A DNA stretch of 64,000 nt from Enoplolaimus lenunculus (GCA_030248215.1 JASANG010001563.1:1-64000), one strand, 5' to 3'. Shown: positions 1 to 12,844, numbered from the stretch's first letter. The notes: a model not told the origin generated them from the letters alone. Numbers and translations: made by a program.

Positions 1-939
1 GCTTATAGGAGTGAAACGTTTTTGCTTTATAAAGCTCATTCTCAACATGTTTTATAGATATTGTTAATATTATAGTACAGGGGCGTAGCCAGTATTATAT
101 TTCGGTTGGTTATAATCTTTTATGTAAAAAAGGTTTTTAAGTGAAGCGATTGAAATTTTAAACCTGATTTCTCTTGGACCACTAGAAATTTAAGGAGTGA
201 ACGCGTTTCTTTCTCTATGGATACACCGATTCAAATATATGTGGTGGGAAACCGTGTAACAAAGGCTGTTTTGTTTGAAAAAAATCTGCAGTACAAACAA
301 AATTGCAAACGTAAACGAATAAACTTTTCGACTTTCATCCGGAAGTTGTGTTTCATGACAGTTTTTGTGCTTTTAGTATTGTGAAAAGTCTCGTAACTCG
401 GCGGAAAATCGTTTTTAAATGAATTACAAATATACTCAATGAGAAGACTAACGTTTCGTTCGTGCTACCATGACTAACAAGGGGTCTATGACCTTGGCAT
501 CCGTTTGTGGTCTGGCTCGGCGCTGAATAACGAATTTTGTTACCGGATCGCAAAGAATTTGTGGAAAACATCATTAGCAATGCGCTGTTAGTCAAACTGA
601 ATCCCTGTTGGCCAGTCCTGTCACAGTTCAGCTGCAATGCATTGCCGAATGGTAAAAAGAATAACGTAACATTGCATTATTTACCATAAATTAGCTCGTT
701 TGTTATGATAAACTGCGTTGCTCGCAAATCGTTTAACGGGAATTTCAAATCTGGTTTTCACTCCAATAGAAATTAGACGGTGGCAACAAATGTTCTGTTC
801 AAAAGCAAAGTTTAGTAGCATGTAGATTTCCCGTTAGTTTGTATCCTTTTGCAATTTGGCTAGGGATTAGTGAGCTACATTACAGCTTAGCATAGGCGCC
901 GAAAGTGGAGGGTAGGGGGCCACTTACCCCAATTTTCAG
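1..939. other. Intergenic, nothing recognised
   Basis: AT-rich sequence with only short chance frames. No splice-bounded exon or repeat could be supported. Confidence 0.5.
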
Positions 940-1420
940 ATTGGGGGGGTACAGCCCACCTTTCCTCCGGCTGAATTTTCCACCAGCAAATAATCGGCCT
1001 AACCCAAATCCCATCAGGCTGTGTATTCTTGCGGCCCTGCCTTAGGTGAACACCATTTAGTAATTTTGTTTTTTTCGCTCCGTTCCCAAATTATGGCCGT
1101 GTTTTTATAAGTACCTAAGCCCTACATATTGCTGGTAGTTAATTCCGGTGTCGATGTTATTAAAAATGTGATGATTGAACGATATCGTAACTCAGTAAAT
1201 ATTCAGCGGAATTATCGATGCTGTCTCCATCTTTAACAAAAAATATGATATGCAATGCAGAGTCATGCAATGCTTTAGCTACACAAACGGACATTTTTAA
1301 GGAGCGGAGCGAAAAAAAAACAAAATTACTAAAGACAGGGCCGGGTGAATAAACAGCCGGGGTATTTGGGCTAAGTGGATTATTCCGATGGAAAAATTCG
1401 GTCCGGGGCAAAAATGCACG
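940..1420. mobile_element. Fold-back element, decayed
   Basis: Arms at about 955-1085 and 1300-1420 are imperfect inverted copies: CGGCCCTG, TTTAGTAATTTTGTTTTTTT, CGCTCC and GGCTGTTTATTC-type blocks in mirrored order. Ends uncertain. The open frames here are chance. Confidence 0.5.
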
Positions 1421-2146
1421 TTGAATTTTATAGGTGGAAAATTCAGCCGGCCACACCTGTTGAAGCCTCTACTAACAAACGATTTCATTTTCAGTGGTGA
1501 TGAAACGCAAAAAAAGACTCGCATTTTTAGAGTTAAATTAAATTATACATCATTTTGCTGGGTCATCCTGTCTGTTACATTTTTTTAGCGAAACAAGTTG
1601 ATTTTAGACAAAATAGCGCTTTTTAGCATTTGATCATTTTATGTTCCATTATGCCATTCCAATATTAATTTGCTCCCGGTGCCGCTGAAGCTTAGCCAAA
1701 ATCCTGCAACCCTACGCACCACGGACTAAACACTAGACTAATTCTCGGTGTTCAATATTTTTCCGTATAAAAGTATGATGACTCAATAGAAAAAGAAAAC
1801 ATTTATTTTTGTGTTTTTTTTACATTTTTCGCCGGTATTAAAATACGGCCGCGAACGAATTGAACGTTTTGGTGGATTAAATTGCAGCTGTTTAATACGA
1901 CTGCTAAATATTTCACTGGGGAACATCTTGCGTTGGTCCGTTTGTTTTAACCCTGAAAAAATTACACTCGGCTGCCGGTGGGGAGATGCATCTTCCCATC
2001 CTCTTCTGGATTCGCCCTTGACAATAAAAGTGTAAATTTTGTGCAAATTGGTATCCGTGGACTTGGCAAAGCTTGAAGTTATTGCGATAAGCGTTCTAAA
2101 ACGTTGCGGCTCATATAAATTAACTCTCTATGAATTTGTTTATTGC

Positions 2147-2330
2147 CGAATACGGGGCAGACCGGTCACGCTTTGGTTTGTTCCATGTTGATTCGAGGTC
2201 AACGTTAAAATTCGTCGTTGTCATATTGGGTGGGCAGACAAAGATAGAATGCCATATAACATTGACTTACAAACAACCGCCATCATATGTAGGTACGATA
2301 TCTCCATATGCCCCCAGTATAGGCTTTAAC
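2147..2330. mobile_element. Harbinger-like MITE fragment (TGCGGGG family)
   Basis: Shares GTTCCATGTTGATTCGAGGT and ATTGACTTACAAAC blocks with the copies at 7512 and 56465, but both termini are lost or decayed. Confidence 0.45.
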
Positions 2331-3564
2331 CATACTTTTTACGCAGACAACCTCAGAGCAAAGCAATAGACCACAAAAATGAATGAAGCATAATAAATAT
2401 TGTTTTAGGCATTCATGTTAAAACCATATCCGGTTTAACATTTCATCAAACAAATTCTAGTGACACTTTTGGTCGCCATATTGTGCATCTGTTTCGTCCG
2501 TCCGCCTGTGTTTAACTCAGGGGTAATCGGTCAGATTCATAGAAAAAATAGCTTAGAGTATGCCCAGAGTGAACCATTAGGAGACCAAGACACTGGAAGA
2601 GTAAAATACTACGAGACTCGGACGTCAAGGCTACAGGGAGACTGGACTACTGAGACAGTGGTAAACTGAAATATTTACACAATTTGTCATTTAGTATCAG
2701 CGTTCCAATCAGCAGTTCTCTTATATTGCATATATAAGCGTTATAAATTATAAGGTCCATGCGAAATCAATAGTATTTCTATATTAAACTCAGTTTTGCT
2801 GTTTAAGCGGTTACCACCGCAACAACTGCTGGCATAATGACTATTTACTATACATATAGTTTACCTATGATCGTTTGTGTCTACGTAAACGGACATTTGT
2901 AAACAGCAAACACGTGTGCTCACATTTGAACTGAACCCGTTTCTATGGATGATTCACATTTTTATACTCATAAAGCAAACGGACCGAATAATGTTTAATA
3001 TTGGCTGGTTTATGACAGGCGTGGATTTAAACTTTCGCTCATATAAATTTTGTTCGATGTTTATTGTCTGAAAAACTATAAGCCATAAATTTAGTGCTTG
3101 ACGGTGTGTGTTCAACGCAAATTTTTAACTGGGCTACTTTTGAGATATAATTTAAACATACAAAGTTATTCTACCAGCAAATACTACGCTAATTTAATTT
3201 TGGCATGTTTTTAAATTCAAGATTTTTAATCATCATGGAATAATCATGCAAATATTTTAACTCAGGGTTGAATACAGAATTTCTTTTCGTCAACTCCAGC
3301 TACTTTATTAGTGAAACAACGTTATTTCAAAATTTTTTACCCAATAGCATTTCGGATATCCAGCGGATATGCGGATATCCGGATACACGTTTCATTTCCG
3401 ATTAATATCCGAATATTTTTAACATCCGGATATCCGATGCCCATTTATAATATATAATATATGTATATATCAGGAGCGTCCCGAGAGGTGTGCTGGGCGG
3501 GGGTTGCGGCCCCCAATTGGAATCAAGACTTGCGTTATAATTTACATTAAATTCAAAAATTACG
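2331..3564. other. Intergenic, nothing recognised
   Basis: Short chance frames only. GGATATCC-type direct repeats at 3355-3440 are a short local array. Confidence 0.4.
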
Positions 3565-4045
3565 CCTGGTTTCTAGCTCGCTTCGCTCTCGATGTTTTTA
3601 ACTGATCAATTTTGGAAACAATTTTGCCTGCGTCGCTGTTCAACGGTAGACGTGAAAGTCATATTTCCCCACCTGACCTGCTCAAAACTAAAGATGGTAA
3701 TAAAAATTGTGCTAAGCTTCACAATTACATAGGCTCTAGACCACGGGGGGGGGGGTTCGGTTTGGTCGTTCTGATCTTACGCTTCATGAATAAAGGAATG
3801 ATTTGAAACTGTTACAGAGGGATTTAATACTGAAACAACAATAGCTTTTTGCTCGCTTCGCTCGCAAATTCTTCAAAGCCCAGCATAAAGTCAGGCTTAG
3901 AGCCTTCGCTCACTCTGTTTCAACTCGCAGTGCCGAGCAATGCTTTATATACAAATATTCCCCCCACAAAGGCTCCAAAATGAAGTTCTGTACTAGAGTT
4001 AAACACAATAGTGTCTAACTATTTGCTCGCTTCGCTCGCGATATT
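3565..4045. repeat. Recurring GCTCGCTTCGCTCGC motif
   Basis: CTCGCTTCGCTC occurs at about 3579, 3844 and 4025 within 460 bp, each followed by an A/T-rich run. Looks like the remains of one interspersed repeat family in three pieces. Confidence 0.4.
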
Positions 4046-4056
4046 TTTTCAAGTAA

Positions 4057-4260
4057 ACTGCAAAAAATGGTAAGTCAAATTGACTCTCTCCAAAATAGGC
4101 TCTACGGGACTACACAGTCTGAGTCAAAGTCGACTCCGCCAGAGTCAAATTCGACTCACTGAATTGCATGTTTGACTCTGGCTGAGTCGAATTTGACTCA
4201 GTTTGTGTAGTCCCGTTAAGCCTATTTCGGACAGAGTCAATTTGAGTCGCCACTTGCAGT
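4057..4260. mobile_element. Palindromic MITE with TGAGTCA repeats
   Basis: A fold-back of about 200 bp built almost entirely from GAGTCAAATT and AATTTGACTC motifs, with ACTGCAAAAAATGG and CCACTTGCAGT ends. Sister copy at 10757. Confidence 0.7.
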
Positions 4261-5273
4261 GTAGTGCTTACGTGAGAAACAATACGATGTGGTCCAGTTA
4301 CCCAAACTAAAAAAGTTTAAGGACTTAAAAGAGAACTCTGAAATTGGTTCCGCAGCCAACAAAGGGAGCGTCATCAACCTCAAAAATCCCACCAAGACAA
4401 TGAGATCCGTATTGGAAAATGATTCTAAGTTTGCTTTAAAGCGGAAATTAATGGCACGGACCTGGCAGAACGCGGCCCTTTAATTAAAGTTTCTCAGAAC
4501 GCCACAGTGTTTTTCCCTCAAATGGACGTTCTGACATCGTCATTCTTGCACCCATTAGGCCATTTGTAGTTATTGCTTTCTAAACGGTTATCACAAAAAA
4601 CTCGCACAGTTTTATATCTGAAATTTGCGGATTTATGTTAAAAGAATGGACGCCTCGAACCAGTTTTATAATTGGTCCACTGTCCCATGAAGGTAAAAAA
4701 ATTTCCTCCTAAATTTCAAATCGTACTGTCCCGAAGCTGGAACGAAATTTTATCAGGTTCTTACGTTACAGCATTGAAACTACAACTAATTCGACCAAAA
4801 CCTGTTTCAAATTATGGGGTCGGTCTTAAGTGGTATGGAAATTGCAATACCTGTGTTGCCATTGTTACCCAAAATCCAGTATTGATTATGCTTATTTTCA
4901 GTCTGACTCACCTGTTGTTGTTCTTCAAGTGTTTATTTTATTTTACCGATGTTGTTTACTTAAGTCGTTAAAAATGAGTGAAGTTTACTCTTTCCTTCAG
5001 CCACTGTTTGTTTTTCGACTGCCATGGTACGACGCCGAAAGCTTGGGAAATAGCAATATGGTTGCAGTGGTTCGCATACAAGGTTCGCATACAATGAACG
5101 GAAGCGGAACTTCCGTTCACGAGCTCGTTTTCTCATTGGGTCCGAACAAACATCATCTGTCCCAGTTCAGTAACATAACAAAAATTTTGCACTTTTGAGC
5201 GTTTATGCACAATATAATTAATATAATTTCGCGACTTTCACTTCACAGTGTTAAACTGAATTAGTAAGCTGCA
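4261..5273. other. Intergenic with small unassigned ORFs
   Basis: Frames at 4289-4483 (Lys-rich) and 4672-4971 are open but match nothing recognised and lack coherent splice sites. ACGGAAGCGGAACTTCCGT near 5098 is a short hairpin. Confidence 0.35.
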
Positions 5274-5725
5274 TACTGTATTGACCCGAATAAGAGGGGG
5301 AGGGGTAATAAGAGGGGGGTCCATATTTAGAGTCCGAATCAACTGGAGTCCGTATCCCTAATAAGAGTCCGTAAGCGGATAGAGTCCCTAAACCCTAATT
5401 AGAGTCCATAAATGTCAATTATTCCTAATTGTAGCGCATAAATGACTCCAGGACCAAATAATTTGAGCTCGAAACTTTAAAGCGTACTTAAATTTTGAAA
5501 GTACATTCCTAAGTATAACCTTGTATTATCGCTCAAGCTACTGACACAAGACAAATAGACGTTTAATTCAACGGATAGTTGCACTACCGGTTATATATCA
5601 GTAACGTAGGGCGACGGAGCGTAGATTAAAAATAAATAACAGTCCGTAACCGAATAACAAGGGGGGTATTCTCTGGAGAGGCCAAATAAATATCAGTCCT
5701 CCCTCTTATTCGGGTCACTACAGTA
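5274..5725. mobile_element. pogo-like MITE, complete copy
   Basis: About 450 bp with inverted ends TACTGTATTGACCCGAATAA and TTATTCGGGTCACTACAGTA, TA at each end. The interior has repeated GAGTCCGTA/GAGTCCCTA units. No coding capacity. Confidence 0.75.
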
Positions 5726-7511
5726 CTAGCAAAATTTGATAAATGATGAAAAACTTAGTTCTCAATCCGCCAAAAATGTTAATTTACCTTGCCGAAAGAA
5801 ATTCAGACAAAACCAAAAGAAGTTCACCTCCAAATTTGTGTTCCGGATGGAGTGGCCTTCCTATGGGGCCCAAGGAGCCGCCGAATACTCTGCTCCAAGG
5901 AAAAGCGCAACACTTTCATTTGTGTGGCATACCAATGCGAAGATTATTTCGCTGATTGACCAAATGGACAACATTCCTAACAGATCGCGATATCCTTAAA
6001 TTGTGTAAAAATTGACATACTTAAATTCTCGTTGTTGCGTTAGCTGAGCGCGGTTTTTGTCTTGCAGGGTTGTTTTCGTTAACGAACTGTGAAGGGTGAA
6101 ATCAATGTCGAACCGCATAATCAATTCTGAGCAATAATTTTTTCTGCTTCAAAAATGAAATACTTTTAAAGTAATTTGTCCGATATCAAAGCTTGAATTC
6201 AATTTTGCGGTCAAAACGCGTAAATGTTGCAACAAATATATTGGCATTTACGATAAACATTCAGACAGTTCAACCACATACATGGCAGGCAGTCTAACTT
6301 TTGTGATATTTTCTTCGTATTCAATAATTTCTAACCGGACGCTGCATGCGGATCAGATTTGTTTTCATTTGACTGCTTCCATTGGAAAACTTTTCGTTTA
6401 CAAGCTAGAAAACATGTAATGTATGCTGTGTTGACAAAATTTAGAATTCTGCAGAAACCCTGCGCTTTCGAAAACCAACCTCATCGGTAGCATCAGCCAA
6501 GATTTCGTAAAAAGAGGTGCATAAATGTTTCGAAGACGGGTTTCAAACTGCAAAAGTTTCCTTAAATCACTGGACACTGATTGCCAATGGGGGGATGACC
6601 TGACTCATCCTCTGTCTGCCTCCTTATCCATAGGCTGGTCTATGAGCTCTGATGTTCAATTTATACTCAAATTTAGAATTTTTGAGATTGTAAGACAGAT
6701 TGTCGAGTATATCATTGGCCCTTTTGTAGTTTCCCCACAGAGTGGAAAATTTCTCCTCCACCGCAACAATTTCGTTTTCAGGGGGGGGGCTGCCGTTTCC
6801 CCTGCACCCCTGCGGTTTGAAAAAATACTAAGCAGCATGGGGCTGTCTCCCCCTGGTTATTTGATAGTCGGTAACCAACATGTAGCGATTACGTAGCCAA
6901 TCAGAAAAGAGCGTGCACTTGTAGCAGAAAAGGTATTACACCGTGGCCTAGCCCGAGCCGTAATTCCGCCCTAGACTATTTGTAATTCGTAATTGAACAG
7001 AATTATGGCTTGGGATACGACACATATAGCGTTTTATCGCACCATTTAAATATTATTGTCTGCATTTCTACAGCTGTAGGGCGTAGGTATATATTTGTCG
7101 CCCTTACTTGTGTTTTATTTTTATGTTTTTCTTTATTTGTGACGGTATAATATTTACGAAACCACGTTTGTCACAGATATTTCGACATACTGAACAGATA
7201 TTGTTTTGAAACTTGTCAATTTGTACAATTCGCTGCTGTTACAATCCAACGAGTGATGGAATATTTTTCAATTTGACGGTTGTTTGTCAAGCAAATTTCT
7301 GTAATTTAATGTTAATTTTGTTGTCATTCCTACGGTCACGAATTTTATATTGAAGATGGATCCTCGTGTGCGTTCTTTTGAGCGACGAAAAATATATTTT
7401 GGTGTAACTTTTAATTAAACATTTGCGCAATTTTAATACACTTAACACTGGATTAAACAGACGTTTCTGTCGTTGCTTTCCAACGCAGTTTTATTGTTTG
7501 ACCGCTTCTCA
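5726..7511. other. Intergenic, repeat-like, no gene supported
   Basis: Two overlapping frames at 5736-5999 and one at 6525-6896 are open but unrecognised. The segment near 6570-6620 resembles 1965-2025 (TGCC.GTGGGGAGATG...TCATCCTCT), suggesting a shared dispersed repeat. Confidence 0.35.
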
Positions 7512-8184
7512 TGCGGATTTACGTTATAACCGGAGCAGGCGGGACATGGTTTGTCCCATGTTGATTCGACGTCAACGTTAAACTTCGAGTGTTCATATCA
7601 GGTGAACGAAGAAAACTCGAATGTCATATGACATTTACTTACAAACCACCGCTCTCAGAAGATCAATGTGTACAAAAGTCGGTATGTCACGTGATATTGA
7701 GGGACATTTATGCAAATATCATATATTCCAAAATTACAATGAATATCATATGGTATTCAGCGGGACAGTGTAATCTTCGGTTGCCATAGATTAATGGAAA
7801 GTCGGACGGCAGAGGCACAGCTGTGCGTAAAATACCAAATACACGTTTGCAAATTCATTTCCGGAACAAAACCGCTTAGAAAAACAGTATCATAATTCAA
7901 AAATTCAAATTTCAAATTCTAGTATCATATGATATTCAATAGGACAATTTTTCTATGTTACCTCAAGCATGCAGACATTTGAAAATATATGATATATATT
8001 CGCTGAACATACGTCGAACATCATATGATGTTGAAGGACAAAAGGTGACATGCACCTGACGATAGCACACAAATATGACTTTTTGAATATGATATAGAGT
8101 CTATTAGGTGACAAAATCTTACCCAATAGGCCAATAGGGACAAAACGTGTTCCAACCTGCCCCGGTTACAACGTGAACCCCGCA
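7512..8184. mobile_element. Harbinger-like MITE (TGCGGGG family)
   Basis: 673 bp with inverted ends of about 45 bp (TGCGGATTTACGTTATAACC and ACAACGTGAACCCCGCA) and a 3-bp duplication TCA on both sides. The interior repeats CATATGATATTC-type palindromes. Non-coding. Confidence 0.75.
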
Positions 8185-8386
8185 TCATCGTGTGTTAGAA
8201 ACATATTATGACAAGTAATTGAAAGAAGGTCGGCGTTAAATTTCTGGCGAGGTAATGCTAGAATGTTAATGTTAATCACGACCTACAACGGTGTTCTGTG
8301 ATCGGCTACAATTTTATATTCTAAACTGCCCGTTATGCTTAATATTATCGACAACCGCTAAATATTAAGTCTCATACAATATTTGG

Positions 8387-8716
8387 TCACATAGGAGATA
8401 TTCGTGTAGTTATTTTAAACTCTGAATATAATCGTTCGTTATCAGCATTCAGTGGCTTGTTTATACGTTGCGACTGCAATAATTTGTTGTTCCCAGGGGA
8501 TTTGTTAAAATTCAATTTTAAATTCGCTTTAGATGTGTCAACCAACGGTTGTGGTATTTTCATTTTCTTGTGCGAAATTATATCCATTTTCGTGTAAAAG
8601 GATCGTTCATGTGGAGTCATCGCGGAAACACTGTACGTTTGCATACTTTCTGGATTTAACAGCCGTGTTGTCGGTGGACATTTGCCGTTTCTAAGGTGCA
8701 TGTAAAAGGGAGGCAT
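8387..8716 (-). CDS. Unrecognised minus-strand ORF, possible exon
   Basis: A 109-codon open frame beginning with ATG and encoding a basic, Asn/Lys/Ser-rich polypeptide (MPPFYMHLRNGKCPPTTRLL at the start). Its amino-acid mix is more protein-like than that of other chance frames here. No domain is recognised, no strong splice donor follows it, and an unrelated repeat-like stretch overlaps its upstream side. It could be a terminal exon, a decayed gene fragment or chance. Confidence 0.2.
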   Translation of the reverse strand: MPPFYMHLRNGKCPPTTRLLNPESMQTYSVSAMTPHERSFYTKMDIISHKKMKIPQPLVDTSKANLKLNFNKSPGNNKLLQSQRINKPLNADNERLYSEFKITTRISPM

Positions 8717-10166
8717 AGTTGGAAATGGTTTTTGACAAGAAACTTTTTTGTCCTTATAGAAGTTTTAAGCGATTTTTGTTTAATCCGGTTAGGGTGGGCC
8801 CCCCAAATTGGGGGTATGGGGTATCTGCTCCGGCCATGTATCCGCCTATCCCGTTTATATATGCTTCTGACGTCAAGCCCAATCTCAGCATGTTCAGCAA
8901 CCAAAAACCCCAATCTTTGTCGCTTTGTGCTGTCACAATACACCGTAATATTTTTTCCTATTTTGATCCTTTATCCCATGGATATTTTCTATTTCATCCG
9001 AAATCTAATTTCAAGTTACGGTTCGACCCTCGAACTATCGGACGGGAGGCGTTTACCATCACCATTTAAGCTATGGAGGTTTTGTGGAAATTAGTACTTG
9101 CGATGCACAACATAATTATTGAAGATATGCAATATTGAATTTTTTATGAGAAAAATTGTGATTTACCAAACTTAAAAATAACCAAAATTACATTTGGTTT
9201 CGCGGCATCTTCGCTCAGGTGGTTTCTTTCATTGTTGTATATTACGATAATGCCAGCGTTGCACTCGCTTTTGGTTCAGTTTCGGTGGCCATCTTAAATC
9301 AAGACAATTTCTAGATGCGCTTCTGTATGTATTGGGTTCAAATTAAAACATAAAATCGCATAATTCTGTTTAACTAAATATGTACTTCTGACTTTTATAC
9401 CTAAATATTTAAAATGAATGTTAACATTTACAAATTTGATGTATTAATATCATATCAGGGATACGTTTTTTGTTGCAGTTATTTCTAATTTGTATACAAT
9501 TCGAATCACCCATAAGTGCCATCCTTTGGCTTTTGGAAGATTTATAAGTTACTAAAAGTAATGCAATAGGTTATGACTGGCTGATATAGTACGATAACCG
9601 GCAGATAAAAGCAGTCTTCGCTTGGGTGAAAGCGCACTCTTCGTAGTTACGGCCTTCGTTTGTTAAAAATGCAGTTGTTCAAGTTTGAAATTTTAATTTT
9701 CATTTTGATCCTGAGTGCAACAACTTTTTCTGTTGAACGCATATTTTACGGAGATGAGTCAAACTAAAATACGTTAAAACCGTATTTTTCGCTTGTTCCA
9801 CAAAAAACGAGTGTTGAGTAATAAACATAGGTGACTGATGACGACGTATTATAGAAATTGCTGGGTATTCTAATATTGTAATACTCACGTATTATTATTA
9901 TTAGTTACATTTTAGTATGATTTTTTGATAAATAGCAAATAAAAGAAAACGGTCTACAACGTGACCGTTGCAGACCGTTCATTTATTGTACTACACAAGA
10001 AGTTATTGCACACAGGTGACTCGGGAAATATTTTTCAAGGGATATAGCGCAGAGGTGGCGCGGTTGACGCGAAAATAAAGGCGTTTCGTCACCGCGCGCT
10101 TATATATCCATGACAGATACGAAATATCAGATTTTTAGTTTTCCGATGGGCTGAATAGCATGGTTC
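8717..10166. other. Intergenic, nothing recognised
   Basis: Overlapping frames on both strands at 8750-9095 share one GC-richer block (GGTGGGCCCCCCAAATTGGG) that looks like a MITE terminus rather than a gene. The rest is AT-rich. Confidence 0.35.
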
Positions 10167-10278
10167 CACTGGAATCCTGTTACGGCCGGAATTCCTGTTC
10201 CAGCCGGAATGCCTGTTCCGGCCGGAATCCCTGTTCCGGCCGGAATTCCTGTTCCGGCCGGAATTCCTGTTCCGGACA
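10167..10278. repeat. 18-bp minisatellite (GGAATTCCTGTTCCGGCC)
   Basis: Six near-identical units. Two overlapping palindromes, GGAATTCC and GGCCGGAA-type, give strong local dyad symmetry. Related to the TTCCTGTTCC runs at 20020-20350. Confidence 0.85.
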
Positions 10279-10756
10279 CAATTACTGCGAAAATGAAATT
10301 TTTGATCCAGCATTTAAGACGCTGGAATGAGAATTTTCACAGTTTTATAGCGAATTTTGACGATTAAGCTTAAAAATAAAAATTTGCGTTTCAAAAATCT
10401 TGTTAGGGGCCATGTTTGACGCTGCATACATAAAGTGCCAAGGTTCGCATTGGTTGTACCTCCCCTCCAAATAAATGGGGGTGGTAAGGCAAAAGGCAAC
10501 GCGTGCCGGGTACATTTTTTCTACACAAAATGTACCCAGTTGCATGCTCTTGTTGAAGTATGCGTCATCCACTATTGGTATTACCAATGTTTGTATACGT
10601 GGTTTGATTCTTAAAAAAGTGCTGATCAGTGCCTGAGCAGGCAAGTGTGGAGGCATCCTCTAAACTCTACGTTTGGGCCCCATAGTTTGTTTAAATTTCA
10701 AAAAATGTTAGAAAATTGTTTGAGGTTTTCTGATCAGTTCGATTACTCAAATGTAC

Positions 10757-10975
10757 AAAGTAAAAATGGGTAGTCAAATTGACTCTCTCGGAAATAGGCT
10801 TTTCCTGACTACACAAACTCAGTCAAATTCAACTCCGCCAGAGTCAAATTCTATTCATTGAATCGCTCAGTGAGTCGAATTTGACTGTGGCTGAGTCAAA
10901 TTTGACTCAGTTTGTGTAGTTAGGAAAAGCTGATTTCCGACCGAATCAATTTGACTCCCCATTTTTTTACAGTGT
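10757..10975. mobile_element. Palindromic MITE with TGAGTCA repeats
   Basis: About 220-bp fold-back. Its arms share GTCAAATTGACTC and the GTAGT(C/T)AGGAAAAGC block, ending ATTTTTTTACAGTG. Contains perfect TGAGTCA and TGACTCA sites. Confidence 0.7.
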
Positions 10976-11344
10976 ATTGAAGGTTGAAACGTGAATTACA
11001 GTGATGTTGACTGGGTCGAACCATTCGGCATATGAGCATCGGTTGTGAGAAACAACGCTAATATAGCAAGTGTGAAACCGCACGTAACTCTAACATTCGT
11101 CCCATTACAACAGTGGAAGAACATTTTTTTCGATCAGGGTCTAAATCCTCACAAATCCAAATTTGGCTATGTTTCTGTAAATGACCGGTGGGAAATTCTC
11201 GCATTTGGACAATCGCCGCAGACCTTAGGCATTGCTGTGTGATGTTGAATTGAAGTCTGATGTATGATTATTGAAGTCACAATCCCTACATTATTGATCA
11301 ATGTTTCTGTTATACATCAGCTTTACATTGGCATTAAACTACAC

Positions 11345-11830
11345 TCGTCTCAATAGCTGCAACCTCAAGAGCAAAGCGAGGTTGAAACTTGTCGTATTCT
11401 TTTGTTAAATCATACGGTAAAAGCAAGCTTTCAAATTTGAGCGTCTTAACTTTAGCCTAATTGTAGACGAAACCTGGTGAGCAAACCGAATAAGATGCAT
11501 ATGTAGTTTTACATTGAATCTCATTTCCAAGCTGCAATTCTGAAATCCATTTTTATATTCATACGCTGCAATTTTCGCTCTTTTCGAACATGTAATGTGT
11601 CCTGGTGGACATAAACACATGGTCACTGTTAATGTGTTACATGTGAATTAGTTACATGTCACCTAAAAACGTTATTTTATATCATATTTAGTTGCAAATT
11701 ACATTTAAGAATCATTTAATATTTTTCAATTTTTTCCACCCCCCTCGGAAAAAAATAGAAAAAATGAAAAAAATCCATTTTTTCCGGTAATTTTTCTCCG
11801 GCCAACAACCATGGCCGAACATATAAAGCC
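11345..11830. mobile_element. Truncated hAT-like element
   Basis: Colinear with 16418-16873 (AAATCATACGGTAAAAGCAA, TAAGAATCATTTAATATTTT, CCGGCCAACAACC), so only the right third of the 1.2 kb element is present. Confidence 0.7.
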
Positions 11831-11965
11831 AGAATGCTTAAAACTGTATTAAAAACAGTTGAACCAACGGTTGGGGGAGAACGAAACTGGTATAAGTCAA
11901 CCGGGGGAAAACAATATAAGGGCAGAATTAAACCGTGACTTTATTGGGGGAAAAACCAGCCTGTG

Positions 11966-12792
11966 GGGAACAATTAAACTGGTTTAATCCTTGCGCTGGG
12001 AACAATTAAACTGGTTTAATCCTTGTGGGGGGAAGAATTAAACTGGTTTAATCCTTGCGGGGGAAGAATTAAACTGGTTTAATCCTTGCGGGGGAAGAAT
12101 TAAACTGGTTTAATCCTTGCGGGGGAAGAATTAAACTGGTTTAATCCTTGCGGGGGAAGAATTAAACTGGTTTAATCCTTGCGGGGGAAGAATTAAACTG
12201 GTTTAATCCTTGCGGGGGAAGAATTAAACTGGTTTATTCTTGCGGGGGAAGAATTAAACTGGTTTAATCCTTGCGGGGGAAGAATTAAACTGGTTTATCC
12301 TTGCGGGGGAAGTTAAACTGGTTTAATCCTTGGGGGGAAGATTACTGGTTTATCCTTGCGGGGGAAGATTAAACTGGTTTATCCTTGGGGGGAAGAATTA
12401 AACTGGGGGGAAGAATTAAACTGGTTTAATCCTTGGGGGAAGAATTAAACTGGTTTAATCTTGCGGGGGAAGAATTAAACTGGTTTAATCCTTCGGGGGA
12501 AGACTTAAACTGGTTTAAGCCGTGCGGGGGGAAGAATTAAACTGGTTTAATCCTGGCGGGGGAAGAATAAAACTGGTTTAATCCTTGCGGGGGAAGAATT
12601 AAACTGGTTTAATCCTTGCGGGGGAAGAATTAAACTGGTTTAATCCTTGCGGGGGAAGAATTAAACTGGTTTAATCCTTGCGGGGGAAGAATTAAACTGG
12701 TTTAATCCTTGCGGGGGGAAGAATTAAACTGGTTTAATCCTTGCGGGGGAAGAATTAAACTGGTTTGATCCTTGCGGGGGAAAAATTAAACA
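11966..12792. repeat. 31-bp minisatellite upstream of the PDZ gene
   Basis: About 27 units with consensus TTAAACTGGTTTAATCCTTG plus CGGGGGAAGAA. Each has the dyad ATTAAAC-TG-GTTTAAT next to a G-run. Units are nearly identical in two blocks with a more degenerate stretch at about 12290-12540. It ends about 100 bases before the candidate trans-splice acceptor. Confidence 0.9.
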
Positions 12793-12844
12793 GTGACACC
12801 GGTTTTGATGATTTGAAACGAATTATTATTTTCAAAAAATAAAT

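Noticed and set aside
4289-4971. Lys-rich ORF and a hydrophobic ORF
   Set aside because: No start context, splice coherence or family match; the hydrophobic run is AT-rich sequence read as Leu/Phe.
10089-10313. Minus-strand ORF with repeated GRNRNS
   Set aside because: An 18-bp minisatellite keeps frame by arithmetic; no evidence of a gene around it.
11966-12792. Regularly spaced repeats considered as a CRISPR array
   Set aside because: The 31-bp units are head-to-tail without unique spacers and the DNA is clearly eukaryotic; it is a minisatellite.
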